A DNA stretch of 5,738 bases, from positions 1 to 5,738 of the forward strand of contig URQO01000082.1 of NCBI GenBank assembly GCA_900550135.1, in the 5' to 3' direction. Position numbers and translations under genes: made by a program. The DNA is from an uncultured Eubacterium sp. (GTDB taxonomy: Bacteria > Bacillota > Clostridia > Lachnospirales > Lachnospiraceae). Under the pieces are notes generated by a model. That model ran no database searches and was not told the origin of the DNA. It worked only from the letters and a program-made list of their open reading frames with translations. Below, piece by piece: positions 5,129 to 5,738 of the stretch; within the stretch, counting starts at the first letter, position 1, and each line of letters opens with the position of its first letter.

Positions 5129-5738
5129 ATGGCAGAAGATAAAAAGAAAGAAATTGCAGTAATTGAAATTACAGAAGAATACATGAAGGAGCGGCTTTAT
5201 GAATTCAGAGGGAAAAAAGTTATGCTTGATTCAGACTTGGCAGAGATTTATGGGTATGAAACCAAAAATTTTAAAAGGCAGGTTAAGAATAACATTGCCA
5301 AATTTGAAGGCGATGATTTTATGTTTGAATTGAATGATGAAGAAGTGGAAAATCTTTCAAGGTGCAAAAATTTCACCTTGAATATGGGAAGAGGTTCAAA
5401 TATAAAATACAAACCTTATGTGTTTACAGAGCAGGGAGTATATATGCTTATGACAGTTTTGCGCGGCGAGCTTGCAATTAAACAAAGCCGTGCACTTGTG
5501 AAGACTTTCAAGAAAATGAAAGATTACATTTTAGAAAATCGAGATCTTATTGGTCAGAGGGAAATACTTCAGTTAAGCATGGAGACAGCTAACAACAGAA
5601 TAGAAATTAACAAAATCAACTCAGATATGATATCACTGGAAAAGCAGATTTCAGATGTTGCAGAAGGACTGAAGGATGTTGTAACAAAATCTGAGTTGGC
5701 TGATATGATGAACAGCTTTGTTTCAGATGATGATGAAA
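5129..5738 (+). CDS. ORF6N-domain protein (phage antirepressor-like), 3' end beyond the window
   Basis: The frame is open for 203 codons to the window edge, so the C-terminus is missing. The start is ATG 5129, 6 nt after AAGGAAGG (5115-5122). The ORF6N domain covers about residues 21-110. It has the family's V-M-L-D-S-D-L-A-E-I-Y-G block (31-42), the K-R-Q-V-K-N-N segment (49-55), the D-F-M-F-E-L block (63-68), and the Y-V-F-T-E-Q-G-V-Y-M-L segment (97-107). ORF6N domains occur in phage and mobile-element proteins, often with KilA-N or antirepressor (Ant/Bro) modules, and are thought to bind DNA. The region after residue 145 is helical with a coiled-coil look, probably for oligomerisation. 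A strong inverted repeat directly upstream may control it. Its actual role here is unknown. Confidence 0.88.
   Translation, partial: MAEDKKKEIAVIEITEEYMKERLYEFRGKKVMLDSDLAEIYGYETKNFKRQVKNNIAKFEGDDFMFELNDEEVENLSRCKNFTLNMGRGSNIKYKPYVFTEQGVYMLMTVLRGELAIKQSRALVKTFKKMKDYILENRDLIGQREILQLSMETANNRIEINKINSDMISLEKQISDVAEGLKDVVTKSELADMMNSFVSDDDE

Noticed and set aside
4945..5184. 79-codon reverse-strand ORF over the ORF6N start
   Set aside because: It overlaps the recombinase remnant, the inverted repeat and the conserved ORF6N start. It has no ribosome binding site or family signal.
1..5738. CRISPR array, tRNA or rRNA genes
   Set aside because: No regularly spaced identical repeats, cloverleaf-like segments or rRNA signatures were seen on reading the sequence.

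Overview
The window is AT-rich and codes for proteins typical of anaerobic Firmicutes. The large serine recombinase with a C-terminal zinc ribbon, the ORF6N protein and the small XRE regulator together suggest a gut Clostridia genome, probably Lachnospiraceae. This is an inference from gene style and base composition; there is no rRNA or other taxonomic marker. All genes seen are on the + strand.

Layout. Positions 82-2073 hold a short SHOCT-like protein and an intact 590-aa large serine recombinase with its own promoter. This looks like the integration/excision end of a mobile element. Positions 2103-4077 form a self-contained unit: a sigma-A-type promoter, an arginine-rich 19-codon leader peptide, a set of competing RNA hairpins ending in an intrinsic terminator, and a full-length arginyl-tRNA synthetase gene (argS). 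Positions 4241-4723 hold a promoter, an XRE-type repressor-like protein and a short overlapping ORF that is probably a truncated gene. Positions 4724-5128 are a scrapyard. They contain palindromic non-coding sequence, the frameshifted first ~25 codons of a second serine recombinase, and a strong inverted repeat. Positions 5129-5738 hold the start of an ORF6N-domain gene that runs off the window.

The most notable element is the argS leader. Five of the 19 leader codons are Arg, in the run R-R-R-Q-R-R. The RNA can fold in two incompatible ways: a long leader hairpin plus terminator, or an antiterminator that captures the 5' arm of the terminator. This is the architecture of classical ribosome-mediated transcription attenuation, here apparently sensing charged tRNA-Arg to control ArgRS. 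There is no recognisable T-box, although T-boxes are the usual control of aminoacyl-tRNA synthetase genes in Firmicutes. argS also lies between recombinase genes, so it may be an accessory, inducible second ArgRS carried on or captured by mobile DNA. That last point is inference.
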